NCBI GenBank assembly: GCA_910586995.1
Contig: CAJUKZ010000004.1
Span: 101,480 to 165,479, forward strand
DNA: 64,000 nucleotides
Direction of reading: 5' to 3'
Source: an uncultured Muribaculaceae bacterium
GTDB taxonomy: Bacteria; Bacteroidota; Bacteroidia; Bacteroidales; Muribaculaceae
Shown: piece by piece, positions 22,791 through 34,500 of the stretch
How positions within the stretch are numbered: the first letter of the stretch is position 1
Layout: each line of letters begins with the position of its first letter
Position numbers and translations under genes: made by a program
Notes under the pieces: model-generated
Seen by the model: only the letters and a program-made list of their open reading frames with translations
The model's database searches: none
Told to the model about the DNA's origin: nothing

Positions 22791-23174
22791 ATGGATAAGG
22801 CTACGAATAATGAAATAAGGAATACAGCCGTCGGCCTTTCTGTCAAACTTGACGTATATATCTTCACAGAGGATAATACAGTCATAGCATACAGTCCGGC
22901 ATTGGATTTATGCGGTTCGGGATATACATATTCTGAGGCAAAGGAGTCTTTCCATATTGCAGTCACCGAATATCTTGATTATGGCTTGTCACACAGGACG
23001 CTTGTAGCCGATCTTAGGTCGCATGGATGGAAAGTCCGTTCTTTGAAACAGCGAAAGATGGCGTCTCCTACATTTGATACTCTTTTGCGTACCAATCCTA
23101 CATTCCGGGACATATTGGAGAATAAGGATTACCGGAAGGAAACACAACCGATGCCTTTTCCTGTGATTGCATGA
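22791..23174 (+). CDS. hicB: HicB-family antitoxin
   Basis: 127 residues. The partial RNase H-like fold is seen in the strands around TVIAYSPALDLCGSGYTYSE, followed by AKESFHIAVTEYLDYG, the usual HicB G-x-T-x-x-E-A helix. The C-terminal part is helical and may contact DNA. It neutralises HicA by covering its active site. It is encoded before the toxin, the reverse of the classical hicA-hicB order. The pair sits between the terminase and portal genes, so it is a cargo (addiction or exclusion) module of the prophage. Confidence 0.85.
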   Translation: MDKATNNEIRNTAVGLSVKLDVYIFTEDNTVIAYSPALDLCGSGYTYSEAKESFHIAVTEYLDYGLSHRTLVADLRSHGWKVRSLKQRKMASPTFDTLLRTNPTFRDILENKDYRKETQPMPFPVIA

Positions 23175-23178
23175 CAAT

Positions 23179-23418
23179 ATGAATACACAACGGTTATCAA
23201 ATGTATCTCTTGCAGATTATCGACTGTTTCTTCAGAAAGCCGGATGCACATCAACCTCAATAAAAGGAGGGCATGAGAAATGGACAAAACGAGGTCTGAT
23301 GCGTCCGATCATTGTTCAGACACATGTTGACCCTGTGCCTGAATTTATAATCAAGAACGCACTGCGTTCCTTAGGACTGACTAAGGCTGATTTTTTCAAG
23401 ATCTTGTTCTGCGATTAA
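23179..23418 (+). CDS. hicA: HicA-family mRNA interferase toxin
   Basis: 79 residues from ATG 23179, 4 bases after the hicB stop. It is a dsRBD-like small protein with the catalytic histidine in KGGHEKWTK near residue 33 and the C-terminal helix KNALRSLGLTKADFF. HicA cuts mRNA independently of ribosomes. An upstream TTG at 23167 would overlap hicB and is less likely. Confidence 0.88.
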   Translation: MNTQRLSNVSLADYRLFLQKAGCTSTSIKGGHEKWTKRGLMRPIIVQTHVDPVPEFIIKNALRSLGLTKADFFKILFCD

Positions 23419-23477
23419 GTTCTGATTCGATAGCATCGGTTTTCTTGGCTCTTGACTGTTTCCCGTTACGATTTGTT

Positions 23478-25448
23478 TCAGGCACGTTGTTGTGAGCCGT
23501 GCATTGCTCCATGTAGTTGTCCTACGGCATCCATATTTGCACCCTGTTGAATCTGGGCCATAAGCTGGGGTGACACACCCTGCGGAACTTGACCGGCCTG
23601 CAGTTGTTCCTTTTGAGATTGAATCGATTGCAACAGTTCGTCGGCAAACGGGAAGTTGCCGGATTGCAGCAACTGCTCCAATGATATGGCCTGCTGCTGC
23701 CAAAGCTGCATGAGGAAATCATTGGCCATAGCACGGTAGGCAGGAGTTGCCGTACTGGGTACTATTGAAAGATCAAACTCCACATCACGTATTTTCCGTG
23801 GATCATATTCCACCTGTGATCCTACACGCCCGGCTATGTTGAACACTCGCTTGCGGTCGTAGAACTGCTGTATATTCTTCACATCCTTGTACGCAGCATC
23901 ACGCACGAACTCGCTGAACGAATCGAGCAGATCAAGCAACGAAGTAGTCGCATTCTGCGTCTGCTGATTGTAGAGAGCCGCCGACATTCCGGAATAACCC
24001 GGCTTGCCTTGCAGCGCTCCATTTACACCGCTGATGTCCTCAAAAAATTTCAATTGCAGGTTAAGCAGTTCGTTTATACCGATGTTTGTAGAATTGCTTG
24101 ATACCTGCTTCGGCACTTCCCGGCTCTTGCTCGGAGTATATACGATCACACCATCGAGTCTGCTCCAGCTATTGGCGAAATCTTCCGGCGACATGTGGTC
24201 CGGAATGCAATCCTCTGGGACGAGCAGCACCCCCTTGGCCGAACTGCGCATTATCCAATCATACAGGGTGATCAAACGGTTGGTGTACCGCTGCTGGTCT
24301 ATCACATCGCTCACAAACGAATGTATCTCCCCGTCTATGAACGGATATGCCTTGAACACGTACGGGTGACTTTTGTGGTCGTAAGGCGTCTCACCTTCGC
24401 TGAGTATGTCGCCGAATGGAGTCAGATAGTAATAATACCAATATGAGTCCATGAACCATTCGTGATGAATCAGCGGGATTTCTTCCTGTGGCATTCCTGC
24501 GGCACGGCCTTGCATCAGCCGTCGGGCATTTTCCTCATGAACTATTACGTTGTAGTCCTCAATATCTATTTTGAAAACATCACCATTATTATAATCGTGA
24601 CACCAATAGCGCGGCTTGGTCTCCTTGCGCCATACCTCGATCACCCTGCACCGGCTCTCGTCACTGGGTACAAGGAAATCCATTTCCGGTGTCTGTGAAT
24701 AGCCGAACTGTTCCCATGCCTGCGTGAGTATGATCTTTTCCCTTGCCGCGTGATATATCTGTGCAAGTCTTGCATAATCGGCAGGAGATTTTGCAAATTC
24801 ATGGCATACATCCTCGAAACTCACATCGTGGATCTCTCCGACGCACGAGCAATCCCAAGCGCGGAAATCACGCATATTATTGTCTATGAAGAAATTGTTG
24901 GGCTGCACATATTCCGTCCAGCAATCCTCCTTATCATTCAGGCGACCGAACCATTTGCGGTGTACAATCATGCCGGAAATAAGAAATTCTTCCATAGTTC
25001 TTGCATATAGTTCGGTCATGCGGTTGAGTTGCATGTTGTATTGCAGGACAGTGGACATCGTCTCGGCAAGCTTCTGCTCGTCTCGGTCTCTGGCATAGCA
25101 GGTAGGCTCAGTCGCCTGACTGCGGTATACACCTATGACATTGCGGACAAGACGTCGGATCAGGTTGTTTTTCAGCGGAATGTTGCCCTGCTTCATGATG
25201 TATTGTTCCTCTGTCATCTTCACGCCATTGACGCATACAATGTCACTCCACTGATCACCGTAGTTATAGCGCTTGTTACGCTCGCGATCACGACGGAAAC
25301 GGTACATGTTCTGATACAATGTCTGCGCCTGAAGCAGTACATCTGTGGCCCTGCGCATGTCATTGCCCCGCGCCATCGCTGTAGCGATGCTGTCCATCTC
25401 CACTGCGTTTGCAGGTTTCACTTTACTAAGTCTGTTCAGTTTGATCAT
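23478..25448 (-). CDS. Portal protein
   Basis: 656 residues. The early part has YRFRRDRERNKRYNYGDQWS and NIPLKNNLIRRLVRNVIGVY, the pattern of P22/T7-type portal N-terminal wings. The middle contains the stem region (YTNRLITLYDWIMRSSAKGV) and a later long helix (LNLQLKFFEDISGVNGALQG). The C-terminal 90 residues are Gln-rich, like a portal barrel or crown. It forms the dodecameric DNA channel. It is the only gene after promoter element C and is convergent with hicA. Confidence 0.88.
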   Translation of the reverse strand: MIKLNRLSKVKPANAVEMDSIATAMARGNDMRRATDVLLQAQTLYQNMYRFRRDRERNKRYNYGDQWSDIVCVNGVKMTEEQYIMKQGNIPLKNNLIRRLVRNVIGVYRSQATEPTCYARDRDEQKLAETMSTVLQYNMQLNRMTELYARTMEEFLISGMIVHRKWFGRLNDKEDCWTEYVQPNNFFIDNNMRDFRAWDCSCVGEIHDVSFEDVCHEFAKSPADYARLAQIYHAAREKIILTQAWEQFGYSQTPEMDFLVPSDESRCRVIEVWRKETKPRYWCHDYNNGDVFKIDIEDYNVIVHEENARRLMQGRAAGMPQEEIPLIHHEWFMDSYWYYYYLTPFGDILSEGETPYDHKSHPYVFKAYPFIDGEIHSFVSDVIDQQRYTNRLITLYDWIMRSSAKGVLLVPEDCIPDHMSPEDFANSWSRLDGVIVYTPSKSREVPKQVSSNSTNIGINELLNLQLKFFEDISGVNGALQGKPGYSGMSAALYNQQTQNATTSLLDLLDSFSEFVRDAAYKDVKNIQQFYDRKRVFNIAGRVGSQVEYDPRKIRDVEFDLSIVPSTATPAYRAMANDFLMQLWQQQAISLEQLLQSGNFPFADELLQSIQSQKEQLQAGQVPQGVSPQLMAQIQQGANMDAVGQLHGAMHGSQQRA

Positions 25449-25469
25449 CTTCGCTTGCCGGATATATTG

Positions 25470-25509
25470 TTAGTGCCGGTGATGCAAAGATACTCACCAC
25501 CGGCACTAA
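25470..25509 (-). promoter_or_regulatory. 12-base inverted repeat around the portal -7 box
   Basis: TTAGTGCCGGTG (25470-25481) and CACCGGCACTAA (25498-25509) are perfectly complementary. The -7 box of promoter C lies in the 16-base loop. In RNA from the giant gene this is a strong hairpin after its stop (25517), so it may act as a terminator; as DNA it may be an operator. Little U follows. Confidence 0.6.
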
Positions 25510-25531
25510 TCTGTCTTTATCTATTGGATTG
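25484..25531 (-). promoter_or_regulatory. Late promoter element C before portal gene
   Basis: Minus strand: AATAGATAAAGACAG, a spacer, then TATCTTTGC, aligning with elements A and B in the two boxes and in their spacing. Its upstream box overlaps the stop of the giant gene. The portal start (25448) is about 30 bases after the expected transcription start. Confidence 0.7.
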
Positions 25532-28500
25532 CATCAGTGTTGGCTGCATGGCTTGGTATTTTGCATAGAACTCATTCATCAGCGTTGACAGTTCTGCCAT
25601 TGCCGATTGTTGAACCTCTGCTGTTTCGGCTTGCAAAACTTTCACCATGCCGGCTCGATAGGCTGGAATGGTTGAGGATATAAGCGCAGCTTCCTCCGGT
25701 GTTTTGGCCGACAACCACATTTTGGAGATGTGAGCCAGTTGCCTGTCATAATGATCGAAAAGCTTATATAGAGAGAAGTCTGGATCTTGCAGCAACTCCA
25801 CATGCGCCTGTGCTGCGGCGGCATAATCTGTTTTCATCAACTCATCTACAGAATTCTTCTTTTTTACTGTGTTATAACGAGCCTCAAAGTTGGCATAAGC
25901 TTCATTGATCTTGGTATCCCCTTGACTCTCCAATCGTTTTTCCATAATGTCCTTTGCTTTTCCCTCGTATTTGTCGGTTCGTTCCTCATCGTCCCAAGAC
26001 CACAGAGCAAAAGGTGTGCCGCGCTTAACCTTGTACTCGGCATAACGCTTTGCCAACTGCGCCGGAGTCAGTTTGCTTGCCTCTTTCCCATTAAGATCGA
26101 GTTCTTCAAAATGTATTTTATCCAGTTGACTCTGCGGACAGCTTAGTAGCCTTGCAACGAGCATAGAACATTCATTGCGCATTTCGGGATCAGCTCCGCT
26201 ATAATCCAAAATTGCGGATGCCCAATCAGTAAATGTTTGAGGATTAACGCCGACTGCTGATCCTAACAAGATGTTGAATATATCATTAGCTGCAGCCATC
26301 TTATCTTTATCTGCTTTTCTCATTGCTAACACAATGTCGCTAAGTATTGGGTTGGTACGGCCAAGACTTGATAGTCTTTTTTCATTGTTACCTGTCAATA
26401 TACCGAGAGCGTCAGACATGACATCTCCATATGCTAAGCCTTCAATCGGTGCAAATATCGACTGTTTGAGTACATCGACTATCTGTTTTTCTTTTTCGTC
26501 ATCATCTGATGATAAAAACAAAAAAGGAGCAATGCTGCCAATTCGCCATAGCCACGGAAGAACCCAACCGAACATAGCAAGGTTTACGGTGTTCTTTATT
26601 GTGGCTGACCGAATTTCTTTTTTTGCGAGTTTCCGGGTATGTCTCCATTCGGCTTCGCTCCACGACATGTCGCTTTTTTGCTCCGGGATAATGGGATTCT
26701 CGAAATTTTCCATTATCTTTGTAACATCTTCCAAGTCAAGATAGTCAACGTCAGCGAGATTGATTCGCTGTTTGTCTATTAAGGCTTGGATTTTTTTATG
26801 ATTAAGGTAAGTAGCTTTGCCTTGAGAAATCCAATTTAGCCACTCGGCATTGTCCTTAGGAAACAAGCCTCTGACAGATGACACCTCAATGCCGTTTCGT
26901 TGTTGGTTGAAGTGCACGCCAACAAGGAACTGTTTGCCTCCGTATGATAGTCCAACAATTACATTCATTGCATTGTTGCCGTATTTGAATACTGCGAGTG
27001 GTTTGTTGAGAGCTTCAACCAAACCTTTTACAGCACCGATTGGGAATATATGGTTTCCTTGGTTGGCTTTTGCGGCAAGTCGTGAAGCGGCCATTTCAAT
27101 TGGCATGTCTGGGAAGCCTGCTGATTGAAGAATACCACCAGGCATACCCAAACTATAAATATGCCCTGCGGGCAAAGAGCCGGCAACTTGCTTTGTAAGT
27201 TCCTCATCAAAACGTTGTCCATACGTTTTTGTTCCGATTGTGCGGAGTATCTGCTTGGCAACAAAATCTTCGTTAACCTCTCCACTGATGATACGCATTA
27301 GATTTCTTGCGGAAGTATGAGCTTCACGAGTATAAGATGTCGAACTGTTGCGTAACAGCATAGCTGAGGTTGCATAGAAAGTATGGTCAACCTGAATAGG
27401 GGCCATAAACGGGCCTTCGCTTGATTGCTGAGACTTGTTGAATGCGAGTTCAGCATCTTGTATAGCTCGTCTTTCTGCTTGCTCCTCGTTCATTCCCCAA
27501 CTAAGATACTTAGCTTTCTTTGTCTGATACACACTATGAGCACCAACAGCGATTGTCCATGCGTCCACACCGATGTTAGGGAGCATACCGTATGATGAGG
27601 CTTTCATTATCTTGTTGTCATACTCGGTTTCGCGTAAGCGGTAATCACCTGCAGTACGGCTTAGAATGCGTTTGCGGTAGTTAGGCAAATTTTCCCAAGA
27701 CCACTTACACGCCGTGACACCCAATGTCGTCAAGTCTTTAATGATGTACTTAGGGGTAATTTCGCCAAAGAATGCAGGGAGCGAAAGTGTCTGCTTTAGT
27801 GCTGTAAACAAACGAAATGAAATTTTACCCATTGTTACACCCTTTGCCCCTTGAACCATAAGTTCGTCAAACTTGGATCTTTTAGGTTCATACGCATCTG
27901 TCGCTATTGCTGCGCATTGTTTGAAGCGCGTCCATAATTTTTCTCCGGATCCGTACACGCTACTCATCGCAAGCACTTGTTGCTTGAGACGGTTATATGA
28001 AATGAGTGTACCAATGTCGCGGTTCATTTCAGCGAATGCAGACCAATGACAACCGTCATTGTCAATGTGTCTTGCAAGCACATCAAAGAAGTTACAATTT
28101 CGCATATCCCATTTAGCGACACTTGCAACACGCTTCTTGATAGCTCCAGTTTGAACGCTTACACGGTCATTGGGTTGTGACTCCCTGCCGTTCTCAATGT
28201 CTCTTTTGAGGGTATTCTTATCGCGCACGAATGGAAAGTAATTTTCAATGTTCTCCATGTGAGCACCAAACATTCTAACATGCACGTCGTCCATATCTTT
28301 GCCCATTTGAGGTAGAAGTTCTTCCTGTGTCCAATCGGCGTAGGCTTTAAGCTTGGAATCTAGTGTATTAGTAATGTTTTGCATAGCCGCTTCTGTGATG
28401 CCCATTTTTCTGTTGGTGGCGCGTCCCATAGGCATTTTTTCAACTGCATATAGATAGAGCAATTCTCCTTGGCTAACTTCAAACTCCCGCATTTCTGCTC

Positions 28501-31500
28501 CGTCATGATAGGCTACTTTTGCTTTCGGTAAAGCGTCTGCATAGTCATACAAGTCAATATAGGAATATGCTACCGCTTTGGTTTTTCCATTGCGCCACAC
28601 CTTTCTCTTGCCAAAGATTTCAGCTACTTTAGCATCCATCAGTTTATGATAGTGCTCTTTCATAAGCTGCTCTTTGTCTACGGCATCAACCCAACTGCGC
28701 ATGAAGTAATCGTGCAAATAACCTTCTCCATTGGGATTCTTATTTCCAAATAGCTTCAGCATTTGGTCAAAGGTCGACATAGGTTCAAGGGCAAAACGGA
28801 CCGGCCACCAGTTGGCTAATTTCTGTAGTCTCGTGTCTCTGCGGTCTCCTCTCAACTGTTTGCCCTCCATGTCTGAGTTGGCGAGATGGTGAATATTGTT
28901 GACTCGCGCTTTTTCAGACTCGCGGAAAGCTTTGGCATTTTCAATGCTGCCACGTAGAGAATCTGATAATCGGCCTACAAGATTGAAATAAGCCTCAGAT
29001 CGTTCTATTTTGTTTTTGCGGATTGCATCTTCAGTGGTTTCTACATACTGCTTGTATGCATCATAGGTCATGCGTCCGGCATCTCTATCTTCCTTTGCTG
29101 TTTTGATACTATCCCGTAACGCTTCCTCATCAGCTTTGCTGCCGGCAATGTTCTGCACATAGTCAAGTGCAATGTTGAGGCCGGTGTATTCTATGGCGGC
29201 TTTGTCAGCAATGGTTTGGTCGGTGTCACTCATTAGGTTCAATGCTTCGGCAATGCGGTCGTTGATGTCATCCTCTTTAAGAGACATAGCTTTATTAACA
29301 ACTTCTATTGTGTACTGTCCATCAACATCGAGTGCGCCCTGCACCTCTACACCTCGTGCATCAACTTTGCTTCCACGAACAGCAAGCAGTTGCCGAAGTG
29401 TGGCTTCGCCGTTGCGGAGTTGGTTATCAACCATTATGTCCAGAATCTTCTGAACATACTCTGCGGTGTCGTTCTTCGCTGTTGCATTTTTGACAGCCGA
29501 CAGAAGTCTTTGCATTTCTCCTGAGGTAATTCCTGAGAGGTAGCCATGCTGCATTAGGATACGCGCAAGGTCTGCAACACGTTTTACGGTGCTGCGATCA
29601 TACATCGCTTGTGCTTTCATTGCACCAACAACTCCGGTCTTAATCTTACGGTCCGCTCCAACAAAACTCCGGGTTGTTCCTCGGCGGTTACGCATGGTGT
29701 GCAGGAGACTTTGCAGGTTGTTGGTGACAGCCAACTTCGCATCATTGCGCAGTGTGAGGTCTGCGCTTTGGTTAGCGCTTAATCGCAGTGCCGCATTGGT
29801 TATGCGTTCCTCAAGCCCCACACTATGATCGTTCCATATATCATCGGTCTCTCCGCTGCGGAAGCGCAAATCGCTGTGATTCTCTTTAGCAAGTCCGGTT
29901 TTGTCTACATACTTGCCGGTATCAAGCATTTCTGATATGCTGTCTGCAATTGCACTGAGTGTTCCGGCAGGAGCTTTCAACAATTCGTCTCTGAAGTAGA
30001 CATATTCATGAACCTCCTGGCCTATCGCGGCTCGGAATGTATTGGGCGTTTGGCGGCGTTTGACCACAATGCTCACCATTGGCTCGCGGGCATACTCTGA
30101 GTTTGCGTTATGGTTGCTGATCCTGACAGTTACCCTATGGCCATCATATAACTCAAAAGACTTATAACCGCTGCTGCCAACTCGGCCGTCCATACCGAGT
30201 CCGCGTTTCAGATCGGCCAAGAAACCACGGTCGTTAACAGCATTTGCGTATTTCTCAGCAACCATGCGTAACTGCGATTTGGCATTTTCTAATTTTTGGG
30301 CTACCTTTGCAATGTGTTCAGCATCGACAGGAACTGTAATAGGGTTAAGTCCCGCCTCGTTGGTGTTGGACATTTTTTTATGCCGTGATACTTCATCACG
30401 CATTATAACATCTGTACCGATTTTCAGATCCTCACGTTTAGCAGCATCACGTGCCATATCCACATAATCACCTTTGCCGGACGACAGGCGCTCATGGCTA
30501 CGCCACAGCATATAGCGTAGTTCATTGTCTCCAAGTTTAACCCACTTCGGTAATTTCAGCGAGCCAAGGAATTTATTGATGGCTTCCAAGACTTTGGCTT
30601 TGAGCTTCGTCCATATACCGCGTTCAGTTTCTGTAAAATCCTCAAAACCTTTCTCACTCAGGCGTCCGAATAGTTCATCAACAGCCACGTGGCGGTGGTA
30701 TTCATAGCCTTTTGCCGGATCGTTGATAAATCGGCGTGTAGCATCTGTATCGACCGACTGTTTTAAATCGTGCTTCAGATGTTTATAGACCTCGCCGCAA
30801 AAATCATCATAGTTTTTATCACCAATCAGTTCCCGTAGTCCCTTGTGGGCCACTACCTCATGGAATAAGGTAGCTTCCACATCTGCGACGTTCTCGCAGT
30901 TTGGCAATACCATGACAACATCGCCTGTAATGGTGTCATACCAACCTTTGGCAGAACATTTCTTACGTTGCATGGCCACGTCATTGTCAGTGATTTCTTC
31001 AACATTGTTAATGAAGCGCACCGGTGTATGCAGCCGTGCTGCAAGTTCCTCACCCTGACCGCGCATAGTTTCCACATCGCCACTCAAACTTTCTGCCTCT
31101 GAAAGCGTTGGATTCTCAAAAGAATCAACTATCTTTGCGACAGCTTCAAGGTCTTTTGTGGCTATTTCCTGCTGAACCTGTTGTGACGCCGAGGAGAGCC
31201 ATTCAAGACCTTTTTCTCTGTCTACCCACTGAAGATTTCCGTTTTCGAGAATAGGCCGGATTATATTTTCTTCACGACGGCCATGTACGGAACGAATATC
31301 ATTAACTTCTATTATCTCGTGACCGTTCTGTATCTTGGCTTGAAGTTCGATGGCCACGCAGACATTTTTGCCGTCTCTGTCAGTCATTTCAGTGAGCACC
31401 CCGATTGTATTAACGGAGCGATGGAACACAAAGATTGGCTCGGAAAGATGTTTCGGCATGTCCGTAAGAGCGGAGAGTTCGATGTTGTGCTTCTTGAAAC

Positions 31501-34500
31501 TCGCCTTGTTCAGAATGCGCTGGCGCATGACAATAGGCATATCCGGCAAGAAAAGTTTCATAGCGCCATTGGGCATTCCCAAGTGCAACATTTCATTCGC
31601 CTCCATATCTCCGTTGATATAGCGTTCCAATTCTTCATTGAAGAATGCCACGCTGTGGTAGCGGCTATTGTCGTCCTTGCTGCTCTCTTTGCTATCACCA
31701 AGTCCGTAGCGTATTGAATCATCGGATGCTCCATACTCGTTACCGGGTTCATACAGCATCCCCTCATCTCTTGCACTTCTGGTATAGTTGCCTTCTACAT
31801 TAACGACATCAAGAAGATTAGTACCTCCTACCTGCTGCAAACTTTGTTTAAGCCGTTGGAATGCACCGCTGTCGTTGTAGTTGATAGCAAAGTCTCCATA
31901 AAGAATTGCAGATTCGCCCCCAAATTGAGTTATTCGATCTGAAATATAGCGTGCTTTATCTGTGACATCATTGGTAATGTCGATAAAAGGCGTATGAATA
32001 TTTCCGACAATCCTACCTGCACGTGATATAATAAGGAATGAAACCTTTGCACGATCGCCCATACGGTGCGAGTTGAGGAACTTGGCAACATCTTCCGAAT
32101 CCCGGACCATTGGCTGCGACATAGGATCATAGTCACGCGCGAATATCTGCTTGTCAAGAGTATGTACTTTCAGTGGTGATTCGGTTTCAGGAATACGCTT
32201 GTATCCTACTGATGAAAGTTCTCCTTTACCGAATGTGCCATACTTACCTGTCTTGAGATTTATGATCACACCATGCACCGGCATTTCCGTCATTCTCTCC
32301 ATTGTCTCAAGCACGCGCATGTCCTCCGGAGAACACTTTAGATTGCCGCTCGGATGGTTGTGCACAAAATATACCTGATCAGGCTTTATCCGGTTATATG
32401 CAAGTGAAGCAGTGGGTATATCTACCAGTGAGGCCGTAAATGTTCCCATGCCAAGCTCTACAACAGTAGGGTCGCCGTCCTTGACAAGCACCATAAACGC
32501 ATGCTCCTTGGCTGCATCTTCAAGTGATGAGAAGATGAAAGCCACATCGTCTGCACTTTCGATGCGTTCTCCGCTTGTGAAGTTGAAAGCTCCGGTTTCC
32601 TTGAATACGCGCTCTACAACACTGAACTCTCCGAGTTCGGTGTTCAGTCGATTATTATGTGCTTCAAGTCCGGAATTTCCTTGCCGTTGTAGGTCTGCGG
32701 CTCCGGTCCGGCTATCGTCACTTCCGTCTTTGGCCTTGGGTACTCCGTAGGCTTCGGGGTTTTCGGATGTGTAGTTGATTGTTTTACCGTCTTGTGTTTC
32801 ATACGTATCTGCAAAGATAGTATTTTCGGTGGAATTATAAGAAATTACAGGTTCGCTTGCCGTTGCATCAATGTTACGGCTCAGATCTTCGTATGTTTTG
32901 CCTGCCAGACGTGCGCATAAGTGTTTCAGTTCATTGTAGACTGCAGCTTCATTTAAATTCCCGCGCTGTTCTGCATTTGCCTCCCATGTGGAAAAATTTG
33001 CAAATTTTTCCCGCATAAGCGCTTCAATTCCAGATTTATCAATACCACCCCAGTCAATACGCTCCCAAAGTCCGCGCCCACTGACTTTGATAAAGTCTTC
33101 GCCGACTTCCACATTCTTTATGATTTTCATATCTCTCAGAGACCTGGCTACAGGCAGACATCGTTTACGTAGTTTTGCTGCCGTGTCAATAGTTCGTGCA
33201 GGCATCTGAATATTGCTTATATCGTTGAAGAAATCTTCAATTTTGGTGTAATTGCGACTACTCAGATCTATCTGTTGTGCATTAGAAGCAGCCTGTGTTG
33301 CAAGAGCTTTATTGCTCACTTTGTCAATCACCACCACTCTGCAACGCACAGATGTTCCGGCGCGCTCAAATGTGATGTCAGGAAGCTTGATTTCACCTGT
33401 AAGGACGGCATTTTTTTCGCTATTATACCACTGTTCAAATTTGCGGTCTGTGCTGCCTCTTGGAATAATAGCAACGATTCTGCCACCTTCCTCAAGATGT
33501 TTGAATGCTTTTGTCACATGCTCAACTGCGAGTTTGCCTGCTGTTCCAAAAGGTGGATTCATCAGCACAATGTCATGCTTGTTGACGATATTATAGTCCT
33601 CAAACATACAACTCTCAAACTTTCGGCCTATTCCACCGGCTTTGATCTGAAGTCGGCTAAAAAGAGAAGCTGAGGGTTCTATAGCCGTCAGTGTGTTGGC
33701 TGCTGGTACATAACGAGCTATTGCGCCGTGTCCCGCAGATGGTTCCAGCACACTTTCTCCATCGCTTATACCACTCCATACGTTCATCATATAGCCAAGT
33801 GGTTCTGGAGTAGGATAATAATCCTTTCCCTCACGATTGACCCTTGATAGGCTTATTTTGTGGTTTGTATAGTAGTCGAGTACCGCTCGTTCAAAGGGTG
33901 AAGTATTGCCAATATCCATATTAGCATCCATTTCCTTGCCACCGATACCCTGTCGTTCTATATCTACATCTCCGCTGTTTTCTTCAATACCGCGTGCGAA
34001 ACTCTCTCGCAGGTTACGGGCTTTGCTACCAAGTGCGAGGTTTTCTGTTGTGCCAACTTGTGCATTGAATGTCTGCCCGAATAACACCATTTCGGAGTCA
34101 AGTCCAAGAAGTGGATATTCAAAAATAGCATTACTCCTGTTCCCTATGCGGAAGATTCGGCCCTCAATCTGCAATGCCGTGATTGGGCTTTGTGGAAGCG
34201 CCAGAGTAATAATCACTCGCTGATGCTTACCACTTATATCATGTAATGAGATACCCTCCTTGCCACTTGCCTCCTGTACGACAATAATGTTTTTGTTACT
34301 ATCATCTGCATTAAAATCCTCTACAGCACGGTGCTTGTCTTTATTGCTTTCTTTACCACTGAAAAAAGAGATATTTTCTTTACCGAAAGCATCGGCCAAC
34401 TGCTGTCGTGGCATCCTGAGATCAAGAGACTTTTCCCATTCAAACAGATCTTTATATCGTCTGCGCAGTCTATGCAGTTCGTCTAAGGCTTCCCTGACCT

